Positions 51,688 through 59,887 of a stretch of 64,000 nt of DNA are shown here, one piece after another (position 1 is the first letter of the stretch; each line of letters begins with the position of its first letter). The notes beneath the pieces are model-generated. The model was not told the origin of the DNA and ran no database searches. It worked only from the letters and a program-made list of their open reading frames with translations. The translations under genes were made by a program, and so were the position numbers. Location of the stretch: contig CAADWX010000022.1 in NCBI GenBank assembly GCA_900752905.1, positions 1 to 64,000 on the forward strand, read 5' to 3'. The DNA is from Bacilli bacterium (lineage in GTDB: Bacteria > Bacillota_I > Bacilli_A > RF39 > UBA660).

Positions 51688-51716
51688 TTAAAAATATTAA
51701 ATTTATAGTGTATAAT
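51688..51716 (+). promoter_or_regulatory. Probable promoter of the ABC exporter pair
   Basis: TTAAAA, 17-base spacer, TATAAT at 51711-51716. It lies downstream of the terminator of the structured region, so it could serve the exporter independently. Confidence 0.5.
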
Positions 51717-51734
51717 TAGTTTAGTGGTGATGGC

Positions 51735-53504
51735 ATGAAAACAATAAATTTAATTTTTTCAAGTATTAAGGAAAAAATGTATTATATAATATTTTTTCTT
51801 ATACTTAGCGTTATTAATTCATATTTAATAACATTAATTCCAATAATAATTAGTTATGGATTAAATTATTTATTAAATAATGATTCAAATTTTTATTTAA
51901 TTGATTTTTTAGTTAGTTTAACAACTGATAAAAAAATGTTAATTATATATATTTGTGGTATATTATTGTTTATTAAAATATTTGGTTCATTAATTGTATA
52001 TATACGAAATTGTTGTAAAGATAAATTTTTAATGAATTTACAATTTAATTTAAAGCATAAATTGTTTTATCATATTCAAGAACTTACTTATAGTAATTAT
52101 TTTTCAAATAATGTAGCTGACTTAGTACAAAAAGCAAGCAGTGATACTAATAATATAAATACATTTATTTCTACACAATTAACTTTTATTTTAGATGTGA
52201 TTTTGCTAATTCTGTTTTCAGGTATACAAATTTTTAGAGTACATTATTCTTTTATGTTATTAATAGTAATTAGCTTTTCTCTAATTATAATTGTTTCACT
52301 TTGGTATTATAAAAAATGTATTCCTTTTGTTAATGAATTAATAGAAAGTTCGAATGAAATTTATTCTAGTTTGGAAGATGTATATAGGAATATCAAATAT
52401 ATTAAATTATTAAATAATAAAAATAATTTAGTAGATAACATAAATAAAAAATTTGAAAAAAATAGAGATTTAAATAGAAAAAGATATTATTATGATAATC
52501 TTTATTATTCCATTATCTCTAATATACTTAAAATACAAAGACCAATTTCATATATATTAGGATCATTTTTAATTTATTATGGAATAATGCCTATTAGTAC
52601 AATTATTGCCGTTTTAGATTATTCTAGTAAGATTGTAGGCTCATTTGATGGTTTTCAACATATAATTGAACAATTCAATTCATTTAATATTTCTTGTAAA
52701 CGAATAAACAAATTACTTTTATATAATATAGAAGACAGTGATGATTATATAAATAATATTTATGAAAATTATAATATAAAATTTAGAAATGCAAATATAA
52801 AAGTTAATGATGAAATAACTTTATTAGAAAATTTAAATTTTGATATCAATGAAAATGAAAAAGTTATGATTGTAGGAAAAACTGGTAGTGGTAAATCAAT
52901 TTTTTTAAAAACATTAGTTGGTTTTTATAAATATGATGGAAATATTTTAATAAATGAAACACAGTTAAAAGATATAAATAAAAAGCAATTAAGAGATAAT
53001 ATTTCATTAATATTACAAGATTCTTATATTTATTCAAAAACTATTGAAGATAATATCAAAATATTAAATCCAAATATTAATATCAGTGATGTAATTATTT
53101 CATCAAAAAAATTTAGAATTCATGATGATATAGAAAAATTAGAAGATAAATATGATACTAAAATAGGATATGGTGGAATTAAATTATCTAAAGGACAAAA
53201 TCAAAGGTTAGTCCTAGCAAGAAGTTTTATAAAGAATAGGAATATAATGATTTTTGATGATTCATTTAGCGCAATTGATAATAAAAATAAAAAACAAATA
53301 TTAGAAGAATTGTTAAAAGAACAAAAGAATTATACACTAATAATTGCTAGTTATGATATTGGATTGGCGCCTAAGTTTGATAAAGTAATATTTATTGACG
53401 ATAAAAAAGTAATTTGTGATACCCATGATAACTTATTAAAAAATTCAAGTTATAAAAAAATATGGGATTTAGGACAAAACATTGTAGGTGATACTAATGA
53501 GTAA
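51735..53504 (+). CDS. ABC exporter half-transporter with degenerate catalytic site
   Basis: A 589-residue ABCB-type protein: six membrane helices in residues 1-310, then a nucleotide-binding domain. Walker A is GKTGSGKS (381-388) and the signature LSKGQ (484-488). The Walker B region reads IMIFDDS with Asp509 where the catalytic Glu belongs, and the H-loop His is Tyr540 (IIASYD). This is the pattern of the non-consensus partner in heterodimeric exporters. GGTGAT precedes the ATG. It overlaps the next gene by 8 bases. Substrate unknown; no precursor peptide or modification enzyme is visible nearby. Confidence 0.9.
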   Translation: MKTINLIFSSIKEKMYYIIFFLILSVINSYLITLIPIIISYGLNYLLNNDSNFYLIDFLVSLTTDKKMLIIYICGILLFIKIFGSLIVYIRNCCKDKFLMNLQFNLKHKLFYHIQELTYSNYFSNNVADLVQKASSDTNNINTFISTQLTFILDVILLILFSGIQIFRVHYSFMLLIVISFSLIIIVSLWYYKKCIPFVNELIESSNEIYSSLEDVYRNIKYIKLLNNKNNLVDNINKKFEKNRDLNRKRYYYDNLYYSIISNILKIQRPISYILGSFLIYYGIMPISTIIAVLDYSSKIVGSFDGFQHIIEQFNSFNISCKRINKLLLYNIEDSDDYINNIYENYNIKFRNANIKVNDEITLLENLNFDINENEKVMIVGKTGSGKSIFLKTLVGFYKYDGNILINETQLKDINKKQLRDNISLILQDSYIYSKTIEDNIKILNPNINISDVIISSKKFRIHDDIEKLEDKYDTKIGYGGIKLSKGQNQRLVLARSFIKNRNIMIFDDSFSAIDNKNKKQILEELLKEQKNYTLIIASYDIGLAPKFDKVIFIDDKKVICDTHDNLLKNSSYKKIWDLGQNIVGDTNE

Positions 53505-55206
53505 ACAATTAAAAAAAAGGCTATTTAATTATGGTGGATATAGTGGAAAAGTTAAATATAAGACTATTATCCAATTTATTCCTAAGATTTCAATGTTTTT
53601 ATCTCCATTTATAACTACAGTTATAATTGATAAATATTTTCCAAATAACAATATTAAAATGATTATTATACTAGCCATTTTATATTATGTATTTGAATTT
53701 TTAGGTGTTTTAAGACAAGTATATATGAATTTCTTTTCTAACAAATATCAAACTCTAATTGCAAATGAATTAAAAATAGATGCATTTAAGAATGCTATCA
53801 TCAGCAAATGTATAGAATTGGATAAGTATGATATAGGAAGTTTAATTGAAATGAATACATCACAAGCCGATTTATCATCAATGGCTTACATAAGTTATTT
53901 TACTTTTATATATCACCGAATATCAATTATTATTTGTAATATTATAATTTTAATGGCATTAAATTATAAATTAGCAATAATTGTTTTGATAATTTATATT
54001 GTTAGTAATATTATTTTGATTCCAATATTTAAGCAAAATGAAAAAATTGCTTATGAAGTTCAGCAAATGAATGTTGATTTTCTAGGAAAAGTAAATGAAT
54101 TTGTTAATAGTTATACAACTTCAAAAACATTAAGAATTGAAAAGAAAAATATTGATGAAATTGACATAAAAATAAAAGAATTACAAGAAAAATCATTTTT
54201 ATATAATAAATATATTTATTTACATAGCGCATTGTTAGGGATATTGGGATTTATTAGTTTAATTATTGTTGTGTATTATTCTGGAATAAGTATAATTAAT
54301 GGATTAATTACAATATCACTTGTTATACTATTTAAACAATACATTGGTGATATAGAAAATAGAATGAATGAAATGATAAGTCAGATTAATGCTATGAATA
54401 ATTCAATTAATTCATTTATGCAAATTAGCAAATTACTAGATATGAAACAAGAAAATGATAATGGTAATCTAAAATTAAAAAAAATAAGGAGTATTGAATT
54501 TAAAAATGTTAAGCTTTCTTATGACAATATAAATACAGTTTTAGAAAACATTAACTTTAAAGTCGATAAAAAGATTACAATAGCTATTGTTGGAAAAAGT
54601 GGTGCTGGAAAAACAAGTTTAGTAAATTTAATTCCGCGATTTTACGAACTAACTAGTGGAAATATTTTAATTAATGGTATTGATTATAATGAGTATTCTT
54701 TGAGTGATTTAAGAAGTAGAATAGGTTATGTTTTTCAAGACCCGATAATATTTAATATGAGTATATATGATAATCTAAAATTTGGAAATGATAATGTAAC
54801 AAAGGAACAAATAGAAAAAGTTTGTACTGAAATAGGACTAGATAAAAAAATCAAATTATTACCTAATGGTTATAATACATTAATTGATATATATTCAGAT
54901 TTATTGTCTTATGGTGAAAAACAATTATTAAATTTTGCAAGAGAAATTTTAAGAAAAACTGATGTTATAATTCTTGATGAAGTAACATCAAATTTAGATT
55001 TAGAATTTGAAAAAAAAGTAATGATAGCTAATAAAAAAGTTTTAGAAAATAAAATTTCATTTGTTATTGCACATAGATTAAATACAATAAAGGATGCAGA
55101 CTTGATTTTTTATTTAGAAGATGGAATAATCAAAGAAAGTGGAACTCATAAAGATTTAGTAAAATTAAAAGGCGAGTATTTTAAATTGTATTTTAATAGA
55201 AAATAA
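53497..55206 (+). CDS. ABC exporter half-transporter, consensus partner
   Basis: A 569-residue ABCB-type protein, ATG at 53497 after AGGTGAT inside the end of the preceding gene. Walker A is GKSGAGKT (around residue 365), Walker B VIILDEVTSNLD with intact Glu, and the H-loop is VIAHRLNT with intact His. The signature is LSYGE instead of LSGGQ. In a heterodimer this altered signature faces the degenerate site of the partner, so each complex would have one active and one inactive ATP site. Followed by repeat element B. Confidence 0.9.
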   Translation: MSKQLKKRLFNYGGYSGKVKYKTIIQFIPKISMFLSPFITTVIIDKYFPNNNIKMIIILAILYYVFEFLGVLRQVYMNFFSNKYQTLIANELKIDAFKNAIISKCIELDKYDIGSLIEMNTSQADLSSMAYISYFTFIYHRISIIICNIIILMALNYKLAIIVLIIYIVSNIILIPIFKQNEKIAYEVQQMNVDFLGKVNEFVNSYTTSKTLRIEKKNIDEIDIKIKELQEKSFLYNKYIYLHSALLGILGFISLIIVVYYSGISIINGLITISLVILFKQYIGDIENRMNEMISQINAMNNSINSFMQISKLLDMKQENDNGNLKLKKIRSIEFKNVKLSYDNINTVLENINFKVDKKITIAIVGKSGAGKTSLVNLIPRFYELTSGNILINGIDYNEYSLSDLRSRIGYVFQDPIIFNMSIYDNLKFGNDNVTKEQIEKVCTEIGLDKKIKLLPNGYNTLIDIYSDLLSYGEKQLLNFAREILRKTDVIILDEVTSNLDLEFEKKVMIANKKVLENKISFVIAHRLNTIKDADLIFYLEDGIIKESGTHKDLVKLKGEYFKLYFNRK

Positions 55207-55269
55207 TTACATTTAATAAGTTTTGTGTTATAATTTTTATAGAAATTAATCTTTAAAAAAATTTCCAAA

Positions 55270-55355
55270 CGTCTATAACTGACGCACCATAGATGAATCT
55301 GTTCGAACTATTCGAACTTTGATATATAGAATCAATCAGAAATGATTGATTTTTT
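55270..55355 (+). repeat. tRNA-trailer element, copy B
   Basis: Mini-hairpin CGTC-tataact-GACG followed by CACCATAG, then a duplicated TTCGAACT block (55302-55317), TATAGA, and a terminator AATCAATC / GATTGATT with T tract. Same order and spacing as copy A, and the same decayed gene follows 35 bases later. Confidence 0.6.
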
Positions 55356-55390
55356 CGTGTTTTAGAAAAAATCATAGAAAGGTGGAATCT

Positions 55391-55674
55391 ATGATTAAGT
55401 TTATTAAAAAAGAATTGGAGATTGAAGAATCTTTAAAACAACGAATAATGATTATATGTGATTTTTGTAATACTACACCAACTATTATAAATTGAAGTAT
55501 TAGAAGAGTAGAACATACAAATCTTACTTATATGGAACCACATAGAATTATTTATAGAGAAAATATTTAGAAAAATTGATAGAACAGCTTTATGCTAATA
55601 TGGAATTTAAAAAAGAAGTTGATGTAAAAGCTGAACAAAGTTTATTAAGATTTTATAAAAATATTGGTTTATAA
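55391..55674 (+). pseudogene. Decayed copy B of the small HEPN-tail-associated gene
   Basis: A good AAAGGTGG site and ATG remain. The frame reads MIKFIKKELEIEESLKQRIMIICDFCNTTPTIIN, then TGA where copy A has Gly, continues SIRRVEHTNLTYMEPHRII as in copy A, then meets TAG after a deletion of about 25-30 codons. A shifted frame carries the remaining EKLIEQLYANMEFKKE ... RFYKNIGL. Two stops, one deletion and a frameshift make it a pseudogene. It shares order and flanking element with copy A. Confidence 0.7.
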
Positions 55675-55696
55675 AAATAAAATTATAGATTAAATT

Positions 55697-55771
55697 ATGA
55701 ATACAAATTGGATTGCATTTTTAATTGTAATCTTATTATTTTGTTTTATTTTGAATATAAGAAAAAATTGA
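55697..55771 (+). CDS. Possible 24-residue single-helix membrane peptide
   Basis: The ATG-started frame encodes MNTNWIAFLIVILLFCFILN plus a basic IRKN end: one hydrophobic helix with a positive tail, as in small membrane peptides and type I toxins. There is no convincing ribosome-binding site, and the frame is short enough to be chance. Listed because of the clean helix and its position in the decayed zone. Confidence 0.2.
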   Translation: MNTNWIAFLIVILLFCFILNIRKN

Positions 55772-55808
55772 GTATTTTCGTGATATAATTATTTATAGGA
55801 GTGATTTA

Positions 55809-56405
55809 ATGAACAAATTAATCATTGTGACAGGAATAAGTGGTAGTGGTAAAACTACTATATCAAAGTATATTTATAATCATTATAAAAATTCAACCAT
55901 TATATCTATGGATATCTTAAAAGAAAATATTTATGATTTAATTGGATTTGATAGTTATGAAGAAAAACAAGATTTAAAAAATATTGTATATAATACTTTT
56001 ATAAGATTGTTAACTGAGTGTATGAAAAGGAAAGATGAAAATATTATAATTGAATATCCATTTAATAAGAAATGGGAACAAATATTTAAAGAATTAGTTT
56101 ATAAATATAACTATGATGCAATTACTATAAAAGTTAAAGGAAAGGATTATGATACAATATTTCAAAGATTAAATGAAAGAAATAATAGTTCAAAAAGACA
56201 TCCTAGTCATTCATTAACAAAGTATAATTTAAAAGAAAAAGATAAGTATAAATCTACTAATAAACTAGATTATCAAGAATTAAAACATGATTATGAAGAT
56301 AATAAGTATACATCTATATGCATTGGCAAGGAGATAAATTATATAAATGATAGTTTAAATTATAGGGATATTATTAAGTTAATAGATGGTGATGATAATG
56401 ATTAA
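55809..56405 (+). CDS. P-loop kinase-like protein (AAA_33/zeta-toxin type fold)
   Basis: A 198-residue protein. The P-loop GISGSGKTTISKYI begins at residue 9; DILKENIYDLIGF and a segment IIIEYPFNKKWEQIF follow the layout of small predicted kinases, with a polar region RNNSSKRHPSHSL as a possible lid. The family covers small-molecule kinases, tRNA-related kinases and zeta toxins; the substrate cannot be inferred. GGAGTGAT precedes the ATG and an extended minus-10 (TGATATAAT, 55781-55789) lies ahead. It overlaps the following ABC exporter by 8 bases, so the two are coupled. Confidence 0.75.
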   Translation: MNKLIIVTGISGSGKTTISKYIYNHYKNSTIISMDILKENIYDLIGFDSYEEKQDLKNIVYNTFIRLLTECMKRKDENIIIEYPFNKKWEQIFKELVYKYNYDAITIKVKGKDYDTIFQRLNERNNSSKRHPSHSLTKYNLKEKDKYKSTNKLDYQELKHDYEDNKYTSICIGKEINYINDSLNYRDIIKLIDGDDND

Positions 56406-58113
56406 AGATAATTTTGTTATCATAAAAAAATATTTTAAATTAGTTAAAGGAAATAGAATAGGAATATTTAAATTGTTCTTTTCTTCAGTAGTATCTCATG
56501 GAATATCATTACTAATTCCTATTATAATTGCTAATATAATAAAAAATATTACAATACAAAATTATAATGATGCTTATATTTGCTCATTTATGTTATTTTT
56601 ATCCTATTTATTTTATAATTTATTTTTAAAATGGAATTATGATGTATATACTCAAAACACAAAATATTGCTGTTCTAAAATTCAAAAAGATATAATAATG
56701 AAAATATCAACATATGATGATAATTTTCAAAATCAAGTATCTAAAGGAGAATTAATCAGCACAATTAATCAGGATGTTATTGACTTAACAAAGTGTATTG
56801 ACAGAATTGCAGAATATATTATTAATTCTATAAGCTTTATTTGGCTTATTATAATTGTATTTACAATTAATTCTATTTCCGCATTAATTATTTTTATTGT
56901 ATGCTTTGTTTATTTAGTATTGTACAATAGATGTAATAAAAAAATTGTTAAGTACACAGGCTTATCAAGAAAGAATATGGATAATATTAGTAATACTTTT
57001 GCGCAAATAATGACAGGTATTAATGAAGTTAAAGTTTTTAATTTAACTGATAAAATGTTAGAGAAATATGATGAACTTAAAGAACAATTTGATTATAATT
57101 ATACTAGACGAAGAATCACATTAAATGTTAGGGATAATGGAATTACATATTTAATTTATTTTGCAAAAGTATTAATTTATATTTTATGTATATATCTTAT
57201 ATCAAAAAAAAGTTTGACAATAGATATTTTAATATTATTAATTTCATACTATGATAATTCATTATCAATATGTAAAGAGATTATGAAAAATTCTAGCGCG
57301 ATAAGATTAATGTCAGTGTCTATAGATCGTATTAATAGTATAATAAATTATAATCCTGTTGAAGAAATTAGTTTTGGTGATAAAAGAATACCTAATAAAA
57401 TAGAAAATATTAGATTTAATAATGTTAGTTATAAATATTTTGGAAAAGAAAGCAATGCTCTTACTAATATATCATTTGAAATAAATTCCAATGAAATTAC
57501 TGCATTTATCGGACATACAGGTAGTGGAAAATCCACAATTGGTAAATTACTTTTAAGGCTATATAAAAATAATAGTGGTAGTATATTAATTAATAATCAA
57601 GACATTTTTGCATTTAATCAAAATGAGTATAAAAATTTAATATCTGTTGTAAATCAAAAACCATTTATTTTTAATATGTCAGTTATGGATAATTTCAAAT
57701 TAGTACAAAATAATGAGGATAAAATAAAAGAAACATGTAAAAAAATAGGGATAGATGAACTTATTTTGAATTTACCAAATGGATATGAAACAATACTAAA
57801 AGAAGATGCAACTGATTTATCTGGCGGACAAAAACAACTTATTTCAATAGCTAGGACTATTATGTGTGACTCTAAGATTATTATTTTTGATGAAGTAACC
57901 AGTGCACTAGATCCTAAAACAACAAAACATATTATTGAAATTTTAAATGCTATAAAAAAAGATAAAGTAGTAATACTAATTACTCATAAGCCTGATTTAA
58001 TGAAAATAGCAAACAATTTAATTTTATTAAATGATGGTAAAATTGTAGGAATAGGTAATCACAAAGGATTAATAGCAAATAATAATTATTATCAAAAACT
58101 ATTAAAGAAATAG
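56398..58113 (+). CDS. ABC exporter half-transporter (canonical site, probably homodimer)
   Basis: A 571-residue ABCB-type protein. Three close ATGs exist; 56398 is chosen because GGTGATGAT precedes it. Six membrane helices in residues 1-300, then a complete nucleotide-binding domain: Walker A GHTGSGKS (around 372), signature LSGGQ (around 475), Walker B IIIFDEVTSALD and H-loop LITHKPD. All catalytic residues are intact, unlike the 51735/53497 pair, so it may work as a homodimer. It is coupled to the upstream P-loop kinase. Confidence 0.9.
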   Translation: MIKDNFVIIKKYFKLVKGNRIGIFKLFFSSVVSHGISLLIPIIIANIIKNITIQNYNDAYICSFMLFLSYLFYNLFLKWNYDVYTQNTKYCCSKIQKDIIMKISTYDDNFQNQVSKGELISTINQDVIDLTKCIDRIAEYIINSISFIWLIIIVFTINSISALIIFIVCFVYLVLYNRCNKKIVKYTGLSRKNMDNISNTFAQIMTGINEVKVFNLTDKMLEKYDELKEQFDYNYTRRRITLNVRDNGITYLIYFAKVLIYILCIYLISKKSLTIDILILLISYYDNSLSICKEIMKNSSAIRLMSVSIDRINSIINYNPVEEISFGDKRIPNKIENIRFNNVSYKYFGKESNALTNISFEINSNEITAFIGHTGSGKSTIGKLLLRLYKNNSGSILINNQDIFAFNQNEYKNLISVVNQKPFIFNMSVMDNFKLVQNNEDKIKETCKKIGIDELILNLPNGYETILKEDATDLSGGQKQLISIARTIMCDSKIIIFDEVTSALDPKTTKHIIEILNAIKKDKVVILITHKPDLMKIANNLILLNDGKIVGIGNHKGLIANNNYYQKLLKK

Positions 58114-58236
58114 ATATATATTATATAATATAGATAAACATATTGCGGAAAACAATTTATTGCGTTATGATAAATTTATCAAATATTGATGGACTTATTT
58201 TTTTTGATTAGGTGTGTTAAACCCCTTTAGCAATCG

Positions 58237-58311
58237 CACCATTATGATAGGAAACTCGAACTTTTAAAGTTTCGAGAGTAATAGATTACTAACAGTAATA
58301 TTAGTTTTTTT
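58237..58311 (+). repeat. tRNA-trailer element, copy C
   Basis: CACCATTATGATAGGAAA, then hairpin CTCGAAC-ttttaaa-GTTTCGAG (58255-58276), ATAGA, and a terminator ACTAA / TTAGT with T tract. The hairpin arms are identical to copy A. No tRNA body is recognisable upstream. Confidence 0.65.
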
Positions 58312-58377
58312 CTACTAAAAAGCAAAAAAGTATTTTTATTAACTATATTTTTAATTAATTCTAAAACTTGAAAAAAG

Positions 58378-58407
58378 TTGGTATAATATAAGTAAGTATG
58401 TTATAAT
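58378..58407 (+). promoter_or_regulatory. Promoter of the 58435 gene
   Basis: TTGGTA, 18-base spacer, TATAAT at 58402-58407 with extended TGT. Confidence 0.6.
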
Positions 58408-58434
58408 AACAAGTAATTGTTAGGAGGGTTAACT

Positions 58435-58920
58435 ATGGCAAAAATATTTAGTGAAGATGCATATTGTTTAGGATTACAATTAAAAGATGGAAATATTTGT
58501 AAAAAGAATAATTATAATATTGGCATTGTTAGTGCTCCTACATTTATGAATCAATTTATTGAAAAATTAAAAAATGGTGAATTAAAAATAGAAACATGTC
58601 CTCAAGTTGAAGTGGATTCAGAATTAACTGAAGAATATATTATAAAACAATTAGAATCGTATCAAAAAATGCTTGAATCTGAAATTATTGAAAATGCAAC
58701 AAATAAATTAATAATACGTGATGCTAGTTATTTAAAAGAAGAAGCAAAAGTTGTTGAAATTAAAAAAAGTGAAGAGCATGATAGATTAGTTGAAGAAGCA
58801 AATGCAAGAATTGAAGAAGGTAGAAGAAGAGAGGCTAAAGCTTGGCATGAAGCTCAAAATTACATTGTTGATTATAATGAAAAAGGACCAGTTAAAAAAC
58901 TACTTCCAAATAAAAAATAA
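58435..58920 (+). CDS. Hypothetical protein (161 aa) with C-terminal helix
   Basis: Not recognised. AGGAGGG before the ATG and a promoter argue for a real gene. Residues 1-75 look globular (MAKIFSEDAYCLGLQLKDGN; two Cys), and residues 80-150 are a long charged helix (LTEEYIIKQLESYQKMLESE, EEANARIEEGRRREAKAW). No membrane helix. It forms its own cassette between elements C and D. Confidence 0.6.
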   Translation: MAKIFSEDAYCLGLQLKDGNICKKNNYNIGIVSAPTFMNQFIEKLKNGELKIETCPQVEVDSELTEEYIIKQLESYQKMLESEIIENATNKLIIRDASYLKEEAKVVEIKKSEEHDRLVEEANARIEEGRRREAKAWHEAQNYIVDYNEKGPVKKLLPNKK

Positions 58921-59026
58921 AGAAGGTATAGGAATATACTGTTTTTTATTAGTTAAAATAAAATTATTGCTTATGCTATTATGATTTGTTCTAATTAATA
59001 TAGATTGATTCATATGAATCGTTATT

Positions 59027-59105
59027 GCCGAAAAAAGTTGTAGACCTCTACGTCGTAGGCACCAGATTGATATTTATTCGAACCTTTTTATAAGTTCGTT
59101 TTTTT
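59027..59105 (+). repeat. tRNA-trailer element, copy D, with tRNA fragment
   Basis: Begins GCCGA as tRNA-Thr does, then only about 30 bases with the hairpin CTAC-gtc-GTAG, then GGCACCA. Next come GATTGATATTTATTCGAAC and GTTCG (59079-59098) followed by T7, so hairpin and terminator are merged. It looks like a tRNA gene with its centre deleted plus the trailer. Confidence 0.55.
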
Positions 59106-59155
59106 ATATAAAAAAATAATAACTTTTATGATAAAATAGAAATGGAGGATATAAT

Positions 59156-59722
59156 ATGAAAACACCATTATTAGAAACTGAAAGATTAATATTAAAAAGG
59201 GGCAAATTAGATGATTATATTAAGGTTTATGAATATGATTTTACAAGACTTAGAAATATTAATGGTGAATTTGAATACGTAAAATTAAATAAAGATGATT
59301 TAATTGGTTTTGATACATATGCTGATAGAGAAGAATTATGTATGGATTTTATAATTTATTTAAAAGAAAATAATGAACCAATTGGAAATATTGTTTACGA
59401 TAGATATGATGAAAAAACAAATTCACTTGAAGTTTCATATAATCTTCATCCAAATTACTGGAAAAAAGGATATATGAAAGAAGCTGTATTAGAAACTATG
59501 AAATATATATTTGATAATTATGAATTTGATAATATAAGATGTGGATATGCAGAAGAAAATAGTAATTCTAGATTATTAAATGAAAAAATAGGATTTGAAT
59601 ATTTTAATGAACATATAACTTATTATAAAAGAATAGATAAAAATATAAGAGAAATTGAAACAATTATGTCAAGGGAAAAATTTAATAGTTTATATAAAAA
59701 AATAAATTCCATTTTAAAATGA
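59156..59722 (+). CDS. GNAT family N-acetyltransferase (RimJ/RimL-like)
   Basis: A 188-residue protein. The beginning LETERLILKRGKLDDYIKVYEYDF is typical of the Acetyltransf_3/RimJ-RimL branch, and the acetyl-CoA site reads LHPNYWKKGYMKEAVLETMKYIF followed by SNSRLLNEKIGFEYF. The branch acetylates N-terminal amines, antibiotics or small metabolites; the substrate is unknown. TGGAGG precedes the ATG. It lies just behind repeat D, as a single-gene cassette. Confidence 0.88.
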   Translation: MKTPLLETERLILKRGKLDDYIKVYEYDFTRLRNINGEFEYVKLNKDDLIGFDTYADREELCMDFIIYLKENNEPIGNIVYDRYDEKTNSLEVSYNLHPNYWKKGYMKEAVLETMKYIFDNYEFDNIRCGYAEENSNSRLLNEKIGFEYFNEHITYYKRIDKNIREIETIMSREKFNSLYKKINSILK

Positions 59723-59887
59723 TATAGGTAACTATACTTTAATGAAATAAAAATTAGAAAAGAATAAAATAAATCGAATGATAAAATCAAATTTTATAAA
59801 AAGTTTTACTAGAGATCATGGTTATAAATTCTAGAATATGATTAATGCACAGATTAAATCTTAAAATATACAACAAGAGGTGATTTT

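Larger units (their letters stand above)
58114..58434 (+). other. Non-coding stretch holding repeat element C
   Basis: No frame with a ribosome-binding site. It contains the trailer-like element at 58237-58311 and, at the end, the promoter of the 58435 gene. The part before (58114-58236) is AT-rich, with a palindrome GATAAATTTATC and a run of eight T that could terminate the ABC gene. Confidence 0.6.

Noticed and set aside
51735-58113. Bacteriocin or lantibiotic export cluster
   Set aside because: No precursor peptide with a leader motif, no peptidase domain on the exporters and no modification enzyme could be found, so only generic exporter calls are supported.
50811-59105. Repeat elements A-D as a CRISPR array or IS element
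   Set aside because: Spacing is kilobases with genes between, copies are imperfect, and there is no transposase, cas gene or terminal inverted repeat.
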